From an uncultured Lachnospiraceae bacterium (GTDB taxonomy: Bacteria > Bacillota > Clostridia > Lachnospirales > Lachnospiraceae): DNA of 54,709 bases. The position numbers and the translations under genes were made by a program. Position 1 is the stretch's first letter. Each line of letters begins with the position of its first letter. Below the pieces are notes generated by a model that worked only from the letters and a program-made list of their open reading frames with translations, made no database searches and was not told the origin of the DNA. The stretch is taken from contig CAJTLX010000018.1 in the NCBI GenBank assembly GCA_910577165.1, forward strand, positions 1-54,709. Direction: 5' to 3'. Below are positions 26,299-34,266 of the stretch, piece by piece.

Positions 26299-27276
26299 TT
26301 ATTGTTTCTGGTGTTTTCGCGCCTTCTCCTGTTTGCGTCGATACTCCATAAAATACTTTGCAACTTCCTGCGTCACTAACCTGGCACGCACCATCAATGC
26401 CAAATCATCAAAATACTCCTGATCTTCCCCTTCCTCGTCCGCCATCTGCTTTAGCATTTCGCTGATCTGCTGTTTATATTCTTCCGATGACAAGACCTGA
26501 TCGAGCAAAAGAATTTTCATCTCGTAGGCGGAGCGGTAATAACGGCTGTATCTCTCGTCCACAAGACCGGTAAACACTATGGGAACCTGAAGTACCTGGT
26601 GTGCATTTTTCATCGAGGTATTGGTAATGCAAATGCCTGATTCCAACATATAGAGATTCTTTGTATAGTAATGTCTGGCTCCTGCCATTCGCTCCTTGTA
26701 TACGGGAAGAAATTCCTGATACATTGCATTTACCACGGAGGGCTGGCGCATCTGCTCATATTCGGTAAGCGGATTTACCTCCACATTCTGCTGGTAGGTA
26801 ATCTTTGTTACCTGCGGGAGAGGAACCGCCAGATTGCGCGGTTTATTTTCCAATATCAGGAAATTCAGATAACCTTTTGCTTTCCACATATATGCGGGGG
26901 ATTGCTTTATCCCCTCTTTTTTGTAAGAATCAATCATTACCTGTACATGGGATGCCGTAACGTGATAAGCAATCAAAAGCTGTTTTATATCCTCCTCGGT
27001 TATCTGTGCAATATCTGAAAATTCTTTGTTTTTTATCGCCTTTTTCTTTTCCTTTGTTGTCTTTGCCGCAATCATTTCCTTCTCGCCAAAACGCACGGAC
27101 TGTAACAGCACAATATCCATAATAATGGCAAAGACTGCGATCAGCCCCCAGATCACGCTCCCCTTTGCGGCTAAAATAATTCCCGCAATAAAAAGAAGAA
27201 AGAGCAAAATGACAGAAATTAAAATTCTCTTTGTCTTTGCATTCCCATAGCGCAATGCATTCCAATATTTTCTCAT
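26299..27276 (-). CDS. Hypothetical membrane protein, 325 aa
   Basis: Two adjacent hydrophobic helices (about 19-37 ILISVILLFLLFIAGIIL and 43-60 VIWGLIAVFAIIMDIV) anchor a large cytoplasmic domain with many Lys/Glu helices. It contains QITEEDIKQLLIAYHVTASH and repeated Met/Tyr-rich blocks, and it ends in a basic tail (RKQEKARKHQKQ). I do not recognise a family. It begins after AAAGGGGAG and lies 45 bases downstream of nrdG, so it is probably in the same transcript, though a link with ribonucleotide reduction is not implied. Confidence 0.75.
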   Translation of the reverse strand: MRKYWNALRYGNAKTKRILISVILLFLLFIAGIILAAKGSVIWGLIAVFAIIMDIVLLQSVRFGEKEMIAAKTTKEKKKAIKNKEFSDIAQITEEDIKQLLIAYHVTASHVQVMIDSYKKEGIKQSPAYMWKAKGYLNFLILENKPRNLAVPLPQVTKITYQQNVEVNPLTEYEQMRQPSVVNAMYQEFLPVYKERMAGARHYYTKNLYMLESGICITNTSMKNAHQVLQVPIVFTGLVDERYSRYYRSAYEMKILLLDQVLSSEEYKQQISEMLKQMADEEGEDQEYFDDLALMVRARLVTQEVAKYFMEYRRKQEKARKHQKQ

Positions 27277-27321
27277 GCCATTCTCCCCTTTCTCTATTTT
27301 TATGCGTTGACAGAATTTCTC

Positions 27322-27852
27322 TTATGTCACAGAAGGTTCCCACAAAACAATTTTTCCCTCCCTAAGTGATTCCTGCACCATAATGGTGCGCTGATTTGAC
27401 GAGCCTTTAAAGCGCAGGTTGACATTGTGCAAAGTCTCCACAAACCGCCCATCCACTAAGATATCAATATAGGAGAGAAATTCTTTTGTTTCCTTCCATT
27501 CCACACACATCTGATCACGGATATCTTCATCAAAAAGATAACCAGTAAAACACCAGATATCTTTCTTTGGATACTTTTCCTTTACACAGCGCAAAAATGG
27601 CAGGAGTCCCCTTTGATTTTCATGTTCGAACGGCTCGCCCCCCAAGAGTGAGAGCCCCCGCACATAATCCGGCGCGAGATAGGAAAGCACTTGTTTTACT
27701 GTCTCCCTTGTAAAAAGTTTTCCGTAGGAAAAATCCCATGCCTCACGGTTAAAACAGCCCGGACAGGCGCGCGTGCAGCCGCTGACAAAGACGGAGACAC
27801 GCACACCCGGACCGTTTGCAACATCGTACTGTTTGATATCCGCATAATTCAT
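27322..27852 (-). CDS. nrdG: Anaerobic ribonucleotide reductase activating enzyme (radical SAM)
   Basis: NrdG makes the glycyl radical in NrdD from SAM, using a 4Fe-4S cluster. The 176-residue protein has the cluster motif CTRACPGC (CxxxCxxC) near residues 26-33, the preceding GPGVRVSVFVSG, and LSLLGGEPF, which matches the GGE motif of radical-SAM enzymes. It lies 102 bases after nrdD and is probably cotranscribed with it. Confidence 0.95.
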   Translation of the reverse strand: MNYADIKQYDVANGPGVRVSVFVSGCTRACPGCFNREAWDFSYGKLFTRETVKQVLSYLAPDYVRGLSLLGGEPFEHENQRGLLPFLRCVKEKYPKKDIWCFTGYLFDEDIRDQMCVEWKETKEFLSYIDILVDGRFVETLHNVNLRFKGSSNQRTIMVQESLREGKIVLWEPSVT

Positions 27853-27954
27853 CTTGTATTCCCCTTTTCCAAACTCAAAGTTTTATCTGCTTCGAAACAC
27901 CGTAAACGGAAACTTCTGGTTTAAAAACAAATCTTAACTTGAACAGACCCTATA

Positions 27955-30081
27955 TTAAATATGAAGAACGCGTGCATTTATCTCCTTTGTCTTGCCGACA
28001 TTCCAGAAATTTTCACCGAGATACCCACAGGTACGGCGCGTCACATTCATCTTTGCATGGTCTTTGTTTCCACATTGCGGACATTCCCATTCTAGATGAT
28101 CATTGATTATAATCTCCCCATCAAACCCGCAAACATGACAGTAATCCGATTTTGTGTTAAATTCCGCGTATTGAATATTGTCATAAATAAATTTTACAAT
28201 TTCTTCCAATGCCTCAAGATTATGGCGCATATTCGGGATCTCCACATACGAGATCGCGCCGCCTGAGGAAATTACCTGAAATTGACTCTCAAACTGAAAT
28301 TTTGAAAATGCATCAATTTTTTCACGCACATCCACATGGTAGGAATTCGTGTAGTAGCCCTTGTCCGTCACATCCTTGATCTCACCAAACCGCTCTTTAT
28401 CAATGCGCGCAAAACGGTAACAGAGGGATTCGGCCGGTGTTCCATAAAGACCGAAGGCGATGCCCGTCTCCTCCTTCCAAGTATCCGTCGCCCTTTTTAA
28501 TCGATTCATCACGCGCAGTGCAAAATCAAGCCCCTTAGGATCGGTATGGCTTACACCGGTCATTAACTTCGTGACCTCGTACAGACCAATGTAGCCAAGC
28601 GAGATGGTCGAGTAACCACCATGCAGCAATTTGTCGATTTTCTCACCCTTCTTTAAGCGCGCAATCGCCCCGTACTGCCAGTGAATCGGACTCACATCGG
28701 AGATCGTGCCCTCAAGTGCGCAGTGACGACACATTAATGCCTCAAAACAGAGGGAGAGACGCTCCTCCATCAGTTGCCAGAACTTCTCCTCATCCCCATC
28801 CGCAATAATCCCGATCTGCGGCAGATTTAGGCTAACCACGCCCTGATTAAACCGTCCCTCGAACTGATACTTTCCATTCTCATCCTTCCACGGCGTTAGA
28901 AAACTGCGGCAGCCCATACAGCTAAAGACATTACCCTCATAATTTTCGCGCATCTTCTTTGCAGAAATATAATCCGGATACAGGCGTTTTGCAGAGCATT
29001 TTACAGCGAGATGCGTGATATAATCGTATTTGCCGCCCTTTAAGCAATTATGTTCATCCAACACATAGATAAGTTTCGGAAATGCGGGGGTAATATATAC
29101 ACCCTTTTCGTTTTTAATTCCCTCCAGCCGCTGGCGCAGGATCTCCTCAATAATCATTGCGTTCTCTTCAATATACTCGTCGTCCTTATCCAGATTTAAA
29201 AACAGCGTCACAAACGGGGACTGCCCATTTGTTGTCATCAGCGTATTAATCTGATACTGGATGGTCTGAACTCCGGATTTTAACTCATCCTGCACACGAT
29301 CGGCAACCAGCTTTGCAATAATCTCGTCCGAGAGCTTCCCGCCAAATTCCTCCTCGTAGCGTCTTTGATATTTTTCCTTTGTGATATGTAAATATTTTCC
29401 TAAATGCCGCACATCCACGGACTGCCCGCCATACTGACTGCTGGCAACTGCGGAGATGATCTGCGTCATTACTGTACAGGCGACCTGAAAGCTTTTTGGA
29501 CTCTCGATCAGCTTGCCATTCATCACTGTGCCATTTTCAAACATATCTTTAATATTGATCAGACAACAGTTAAAAATTGACTGCAAAAAATAATCCGCAT
29601 CATGAAAATGCAGAACCCCCTCCTCATGTGCCTTGGAAATTTTTTCCGGCAAGAGCAGACGCTTTGTCAAATCTTTCGATACTTCCCCTGCAATCAGATC
29701 CCGCTGTGTTGAGGCAATGATCGCATTCTTATTGGAATTTTCTTCCATTACATCTTTGTTATCATGGCGGATCAGGCTTAAAATAGAATCATCCGTTGTG
29801 TTGGCTTTGCGCACAAGTTCTCTGGTGTAGCGATAGAGAATATAGGTTTTTGCAAGAGTGTACTTGCCATCCTCCATCAGCTTTTCCTCGATGATATCCT
29901 GGATCTCTTCCACCTGCATGGTCGACTTATTAAGTGACTCGATCGCCCGCACAATCCCCTCGATCTTGCCCTCGGAGATCTTCTCCTTCATCTTTACCTC
30001 GTCATTTGCCTTGCGAACTGCCACAAGAATCTTGTTCCTGTCATACTCAACCACACGCCCGTCCCGTTTGATCACTTCCAT
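27955..30081 (-). CDS. nrdD: Anaerobic ribonucleoside-triphosphate reductase
   Basis: This oxygen-sensitive class III reductase makes dNTPs from NTPs. The 708 residues start with an ATP-cone regulatory domain (about 1-95, VIKRDGRVVEYDRNKILVAV). The catalytic barrel has FHDADYFLQSIFNCCL and CMGCRSFL, a Cys4 zinc site (CHVCG...CPQCG) and the C-terminal glycyl-radical loop RRTCGYLGENFW, Gly about 686. The length and order are normal for the family. The start ATG has GAAAGGGTGCAA before it. The 290-base leader upstream holds hairpins and two candidate NrdR boxes. Confidence 0.97.
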   Translation of the reverse strand: MEVIKRDGRVVEYDRNKILVAVRKANDEVKMKEKISEGKIEGIVRAIESLNKSTMQVEEIQDIIEEKLMEDGKYTLAKTYILYRYTRELVRKANTTDDSILSLIRHDNKDVMEENSNKNAIIASTQRDLIAGEVSKDLTKRLLLPEKISKAHEEGVLHFHDADYFLQSIFNCCLINIKDMFENGTVMNGKLIESPKSFQVACTVMTQIISAVASSQYGGQSVDVRHLGKYLHITKEKYQRRYEEEFGGKLSDEIIAKLVADRVQDELKSGVQTIQYQINTLMTTNGQSPFVTLFLNLDKDDEYIEENAMIIEEILRQRLEGIKNEKGVYITPAFPKLIYVLDEHNCLKGGKYDYITHLAVKCSAKRLYPDYISAKKMRENYEGNVFSCMGCRSFLTPWKDENGKYQFEGRFNQGVVSLNLPQIGIIADGDEEKFWQLMEERLSLCFEALMCRHCALEGTISDVSPIHWQYGAIARLKKGEKIDKLLHGGYSTISLGYIGLYEVTKLMTGVSHTDPKGLDFALRVMNRLKRATDTWKEETGIAFGLYGTPAESLCYRFARIDKERFGEIKDVTDKGYYTNSYHVDVREKIDAFSKFQFESQFQVISSGGAISYVEIPNMRHNLEALEEIVKFIYDNIQYAEFNTKSDYCHVCGFDGEIIINDHLEWECPQCGNKDHAKMNVTRRTCGYLGENFWNVGKTKEINARVLHI

Positions 30082-30172
30082 TATATTGCACCCTTTCTAT
30101 CCTGCTTGATATGTACGGAGAGAATTTACTGCAAAAGAACACTGCAAAAATAGTAATTATTCTCCCCTAGAA

Positions 30173-30227
30173 CCGCCCGAGATAAAAATATCGGGCGGCT
30201 CATAACATAAGGCGGCAAAAATGCCGC
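30173..30227 (-). promoter_or_regulatory. Tandem hairpins in nrdD leader
   Basis: CCGCCCGA (30173-30180) / TCGGGCGG (30191-30198) and GCGGCA (30212-30217) / TGCCGC (30222-30227) form two GC-rich hairpins 14 bases apart in the region between the NrdR boxes and nrdD. They may shape the leader RNA or end transcription from upstream. Confidence 0.5.
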
Positions 30228-30260
30228 TTCTCATAGCATAGCACAAAAAAAGGAATTTGT

Positions 30261-30318
30261 CCACCGTATCTTGTGATACTTTGTGTACTTTGTCAATTTT
30301 TACCACTATATGTAGTAT
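30261..30318 (-). promoter_or_regulatory. Two candidate NrdR boxes upstream of nrdD
   Basis: CCACCGTATCTTGTGA (30261-30276) and CCACTATATGTAGTAT (30303-30318) match 11 and 12 of 16 positions of ACACTATATATTGTGT, the consensus I recall for NrdR, the repressor of ribonucleotide reductase genes. They are 42 bases apart start to start, four helical turns, as expected for paired boxes. Confidence 0.5.
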
Positions 30319-30370
30319 TTTTTGCCATCAGTGCCAGAGCCGCATTTTGCGGGATTTTTGGTCTTTTTAA

Positions 30371-30715
30371 CTAATTTTTGTACTTGTCGTATTTCTCCTC
30401 GTCAAGTCCCATCTGAATCAGTGTAAAGATTTCTTCCGGCGTGTTCTCCCCCTCCCTTTCGACAGGGGAGTAGTCCCGGATCAATTTGTAGAGATTTCGA
30501 ATCCGGTAATCAAAATCCCCCTGTTCTTTTAGCATCGCAGCTTCCACCAAAGCCTTTACTTCTGAAAGTTTCATTTCCGGGGTTATCGGGCAGTTTAGAA
30601 GCCTTGCCGCAAGTCCGCACGCATAGGCACATTCATAGTCCGAGAGCATGGCGGACAAAAAATCCTCAAATGAGATCTTTTGTTCCACCCCCTGTTTTGC
30701 ACAAAACGGTATCAC
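30371..30715 (-). CDS. Hypothetical protein, 114 aa
   Basis: A GTG start at 30715 lies 6 bases after the ung stop. The end of ung (GAGGATGTG) supplies a possible ribosome site, so translation may be coupled to ung. The product is a small soluble helical acidic protein with ISFEDFLSAMLSDYE, LLNCPITPEMKLSEVKALVE and IRDYSPVE. I do not recognise a family. Confidence 0.6.
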   Translation of the reverse strand: MIPFCAKQGVEQKISFEDFLSAMLSDYECAYACGLAARLLNCPITPEMKLSEVKALVEAAMLKEQGDFDYRIRNLYKLIRDYSPVEREGENTPEEIFTLIQMGLDEEKYDKYKN

Positions 30716-30721
30716 GATAGA

Positions 30722-31396
30722 TCACACATCCTCAATCTGCCAGTCGATCGGCTCCTGCCCGTTCTCCTTTAAAAATGTATTTGCCTGACTGAAATGTTTG
30801 CAGCCGAAAAATCCCCGGTACGCGGAGAGAGGACTTGGGTGCGGAGCCTTTAAAATCAAGTGCTTTGGATTTTTCAACATCGGGATCTTGCTCTGTGCCG
30901 GTTTTCCCCAGAGCATATAGACAATTGGACGATCCTGTGCGTTCACCGCCTGAATAATCGCATCTGTAAATTTTTCCCATCCATGCCCCTGATGGGAATT
31001 TGGCTGGTGCGCGCGCACGGTCAGCACAGTATTAAGTAAGAGTACCCCCTGCTCGGCCCATTTTTTCAGATACCCATTATTTGGAATATCACACCCCAAG
31101 TCATCATGCAGTTCCTGATAGATATTTTGTAGGGATGGCGGAATGTCCGTCTTCGGCAGCACAGAAAAGCTTAGTCCATGAGCCTGATGCTCCCCATGGT
31201 ACGGATCCTGCCCAAGAATCATCACCTTTACTTTGCTAAGCAGTGTTAAATGCATCGCATTGAAAATATCGTCCGCAGGCGGATAGATCACTGCCTTACT
31301 GTACTCGTCCTTCACAAACTCAAATAAATCCTTGTAGTACGGCTTGCTAAATTCTGGCGCAAGCGCGTTCTGCCATTCATCGGATAGCATTGCCAA
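30722..31396 (-). CDS. ung: Uracil-DNA glycosylase
   Basis: This enzyme removes uracil from DNA, the first step of base-excision repair. The 224-residue protein has the family-1 motifs ILGQDPYHGEHQAHGL (catalytic Asp), LLNTVLTVRAHQPNSHQGHGW, and HPSPLSAYRGFFGCKHFS (the DNA-intercalation loop). The start is TTG at 31396, with AAAGGGG nine bases upstream; an ATG two codons later is possible. It is followed directly by a small hypothetical gene. Confidence 0.96.
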   Translation of the reverse strand: MAMLSDEWQNALAPEFSKPYYKDLFEFVKDEYSKAVIYPPADDIFNAMHLTLLSKVKVMILGQDPYHGEHQAHGLSFSVLPKTDIPPSLQNIYQELHDDLGCDIPNNGYLKKWAEQGVLLLNTVLTVRAHQPNSHQGHGWEKFTDAIIQAVNAQDRPIVYMLWGKPAQSKIPMLKNPKHLILKAPHPSPLSAYRGFFGCKHFSQANTFLKENGQEPIDWQIEDV

Positions 31397-31573
31397 AATA
31401 ATCGCCCCTTTCTTGATTTAAGTTTTGCCAAAGTCCCCTTGGGAATAATAAAGGGAGGCTTTGGTTTGCTTCCATTGATATTATACCATATTCTTCGAAC
31501 ATGGTGCCTCCGGCAGATGCCCGCAGTTCGCTATAGAAATTTTTCTCCCTTTGGTCGAAAGCGAACTGGCGCA

Positions 31574-31599
31574 GGTATAATGTCTGACGACATTATACC
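31574..31599. repeat. Perfect 11-bp inverted repeat
   Basis: GGTATAATGTC-TGAC-GACATTATACC, lying between ung and the truncated secreted protein gene. It includes TATAAT-like halves on both strands and could be an operator or a remnant of a mobile element end. Confidence 0.6.
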
Positions 31600-31679
31600 A
31601 TAATATGACAGATAATCGCAAGAGCAATGTGAAGATCATCCTCATTTTTATAATTGCCACAGCAAGGAATTCCTTACAT

Positions 31680-32147
31680 TCAAATTCTTCCCAATGCGTA
31701 AGCATAACAGTTATAATTTCCCATATTGGATGGAGTTTGATAAACTGTACTATCCTGCAATCCATGGCTTGCATATGAGGAAAGTATTGAATTAGTGGAT
31801 ATTCCATAATAATCATTGACTGCAGATTTTAAAGCATATGCAAACTCATATAACTGTGACAAGCCATATATAAATTCGATATTTGGATTTTGCTCAATAT
31901 CAATAATAAATGAGCGAATAATTTCCAATGCTTGTGTCTGAGAATCTGCAAACCCTGTAGGTATTACAACTTTATTCTCCTCTAAGAATAATAGCAATTC
32001 ATTATCTGACAATTTAGAGAGAGTAGGGATTTGACTGTGTTCTTTTGTCACTGAAAATTTCTCTTTGGCAAAAGTTGGAATAATTGTAGATAAACATACC
32101 GTTAAAGTAAGAAATAAAATAAACAAAAACCGTTTCTTTTTTACCAT
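31680..32147 (-). CDS. Secreted protein truncated after an NCYAYALG motif
   Basis: The 155 residues start with a signal peptide (KKKRFLFILFLTLTVCLSTI, cleavage near TFAKEK). A helical region follows (LSDNELLLFLEENKVVIPTG, QALEIIRSFIIDIEQN), and the protein ends abruptly at YNCYAYALGRI. NCYAYALG is usually the beginning of a papain/NlpC-like catalytic domain with the active Cys, so the catalytic domain appears to be lost. Beyond the stop, other frames still hold coding-like pieces down to about 31490. AAGGTGA precedes the ATG. I cannot say whether it is a functional short protein or a pseudogene. Confidence 0.6.
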   Translation of the reverse strand: MVKKKRFLFILFLTLTVCLSTIIPTFAKEKFSVTKEHSQIPTLSKLSDNELLLFLEENKVVIPTGFADSQTQALEIIRSFIIDIEQNPNIEFIYGLSQLYEFAYALKSAVNDYYGISTNSILSSYASHGLQDSTVYQTPSNMGNYNCYAYALGRI

Positions 32148-32264
32148 GATTCACCTTACTTTTAAATAGTGTATCCTTTCTGAAAACAAAAACTTTTAGT
32201 TACCATTTCGAGAATTCTCATCCACTTAAGCTTACCCATACTATATCACATTATCAAATTTTCT

Positions 32265-32351
32265 ACAAGAAAAATGATTTTTAAACTTTCCAAATAATTC
32301 CTATTTTTAAACACCATTTTTCTTGTAAAATCTTTATATTTGTGTTATGTT
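32265..32351 (+). promoter_or_regulatory. Promoter copy A with long inverted repeat, driving the small peptide gene
   Basis: ACAAGAAAAATG (32265-32276) and CATTTTTCTTGT (32315-32326) form a 12-bp inverted repeat whose right arm overlaps the -35 box TTGTAA (32323-32328). A 17-base spacer and TATGTT (32346-32351) follow. The same arrangement recurs at 34114-34189. Confidence 0.6.
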
Positions 32352-32386
32352 ACGAGATAAGAATACAAGGAAGGAGGAAAATTACT

Positions 32387-32521
32387 ATGAAACGTTTTAA
32401 AAAATTTTTTAGTATCTTTTTGATTTTATGGATGCTAATTGGAATTTCTCGACCGAATGATGAGTGCAATACATATGCTAATCCTGCACCTTCGGACACA
32501 GAAATTGATATTGAGGAATAA
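32387..32521 (+). CDS. Small secreted peptide, 44 aa; candidate signalling pre-peptide
   Basis: An ideal ribosome site (AAGGAAGGAGG) and ATG at 32387 start a 44-codon frame. It has a basic start (MKRFKKFF), a hydrophobic core (SIFLILWMLIGI) and then a polar tail with one Cys and an acidic end (DECNTYANPAPSDTEIDIEE). This is the size and layout of exported pro-peptides such as Phr or PapR in Firmicutes peptide signalling. It ends one base from the end of a convergent, decayed XRE/TPR-type regulator and has its own strong promoter with an inverted repeat. Peptide function is inferred only. Confidence 0.6.
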   Translation: MKRFKKFFSIFLILWMLIGISRPNDECNTYANPAPSDTEIDIEE

Positions 32522-32522
32522 A

Positions 32523-33867
32523 TCAATTTTCTCCTTTTATATTCGCCAACATATCCTGTCCATAGTGTTCATTTAAATAATCCTCGATCATTTTATAACC
32601 AATCTCATTTTGCAAAAACATCTTTTCAACAGCATATGCTTGGCGAATATAATTGAAATCCTCATCTTTCATCTCTTCCCCTTCTTTTCTATTTTCCACA
32701 ATTCGGAATTTTTCAAACAGCAGTGCCCCCACTGTGTATACAAATCCAACTGATACATCATCTTTAATCCCTGATCTGCATACTGTTCTGCTTCATCTAA
32801 ATTTCCTTGATTTCGTTCTATATGACACAAGCAATATAATATCTTTATGTAATATTCTCGAAAAAATCCCATTTTTCCTTCTTATTCTAAATATTCCTTT
32901 TGTTTTTTTAACACCTTAGCCAAAAAGTTTAAATTCTCTCCTTCATAATTCCATGAAATTTCCATCAAGGCTCTCCACTCAGTTTTCATCAAACTCCCAC
33001 CAACTTCAGCAAGTTTCTCTTTTTTTATTCCTGAATACTCTATTACTTTCCACATTTCTGCATTTTTTTCTGATTCAGTAATCTTCCCTTCCTGCCAGTC
33101 AAAAAGGGCATCCCAATATGTTGCAAACTGTTCATTTGTTTCATATTTCCAATCCATTTTTTCCTCCAAACATTCCTATATTATTGCAAATCTTGCCAGC
33201 ATAAACTGTTCAATCAGATGCAATCTACGAGTTTTTAACCATCTTCGCTGCAGTAAAATTTTCCCTTGATACACTCCCCACACTGTTTTAGAAATGGTTT
33301 GCAGCAATCCATTTAAAATAATTTCCAACTGTTCTGTATATGGTCGCTTTTGCCTGCGTGCGGTTTCTTCCCATGCAAGCGCAAGAAATTGCAAATGAAG
33401 TGCCTGTTCACCTTTTGGCATGGTTTCTCCTTTATTTCGTGGTATATATTTTTTTCTGGTATTACTTGCTTTAACTATACCATTTTCCTTCTTTTTGTTA
33501 TCATCGTTGTACCTTCTTCTGTGTCATATACTTCCAGTTTTTTATTATACTGTGTAATTTTCTCTAATTCTTTTTCATACTCTGCAATTTCTATTTTTGC
33601 TTATTCCATTTCTCCTTGTCGAATTTTCTGCCATATCAGCTCCCTCCGCCATGCAAACAAATATTCATCCTCGGATAATATTGTATCAAATTTATCCACT
33701 GATCGCCCCAAACGTTGCACCATTGCATACACTTGCATCATCCAAATAGTAGGTTCATCCTCCTCCATCCAAAGATAATATTCTTTTGTTTCACAAATCC
33801 CATCAAATAGTACTGTCTCTTCAACTTTCTGTTCTTTTTGTTCTCTCTTGATTACTTGCTTCAGCAT
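32523..33867 (-). pseudogene. Decayed XRE/TPR-type (Rap/PlcR-like) regulator gene
   Basis: Pieces of one protein of about 440 residues can be read in order. The first has degenerate helix-turn-helix-like residues and LGRSVDKFDTILSEDEYLFA, typical just after the HTH in these regulators. Next come the coiled-coil AEYEKELEKITQY; LHLQFLALAWEETARR; ALMEISWNYEGEN; the clear TPR-like ERNQGNLDEAEQYADQGLKM; and a C-terminal IEDYLNEHYGQ. In-frame stops lie at 33601 (TAA), about 33475 (TAG), 33176 (TAG) and 32882 (TAA), with frameshifts between 33475 and 33421 and near 32690. It begins at ATG 33867. No functional regulator is expected from this strain unless the stops are sequencing errors. Confidence 0.7.
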
Positions 33868-34266
33868 CCAAATATTCCCCTTTTTTAATCATTCTGCACT
33901 TATAAAAACATCTTATATTTCCGGATTATCTGCATTTCCACAGTTATTCCTGTTTTACCTTCACTAATATATATTTTAGGTAATCAGATCGCAACTTTTA
34001 TCTATCATACATAAAACCATAAATCGAAAAAAGGATTTCATTCACGGACTTCTAAATTCAGAACTTTATTTGTCTAGACTTATTTGCACTATAGTATATG
34101 ATCAAATTTTCCACAAGAAAAATGATCTTTGAAATCTTCAAATTCCAAAGATCATTTTTCTTGCACAATTTCTGCATTTGTGTTATAATACAATATACAG
34201 ATATTAGTGCCAGGATTAAAATTATTATAAAATATTTTATCTAACACAATCGGAACAATGTATAGA
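33868..34266 (+). promoter_or_regulatory. Orphan promoter copy B with 18-bp inverted repeat
   Basis: CAAGAAAAATGATCTTTG (34114-34131) pairs perfectly with its mirror (34146-34163). The right arm overlaps TTGCAC (34161-34166), followed by 17 bases and TATAAT (34184-34189). About 100 bases align with copy A near 32240-32350. No open frame with a ribosome site follows on the plus strand; the next DNA is the end of the protease gene on the other strand. The rest of this 400-base gap is A/T-rich with no gene seen. Confidence 0.6.

Noticed and set aside
31481..31816. 111-codon minus-strand frame at the end of the NCYAYALG gene
   Set aside because: It lacks a credible start; its first half overlaps the secreted protein in another frame. 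I kept it only as possible debris of the lost catalytic domain.
34114..34163. The long inverted repeat as a plain transcription terminator
   Set aside because: A stable hairpin with T-rich arms would fit, but the same repeat sits in the same place relative to -35 and -10 boxes at 32265-32351, so a promoter-linked role is more likely.
31574..34200. CRISPR array or insertion sequence in the accessory region
   Set aside because: No regularly spaced repeats and no transposase-like residues were found; the repeats seen are single palindromes and one duplicated promoter.
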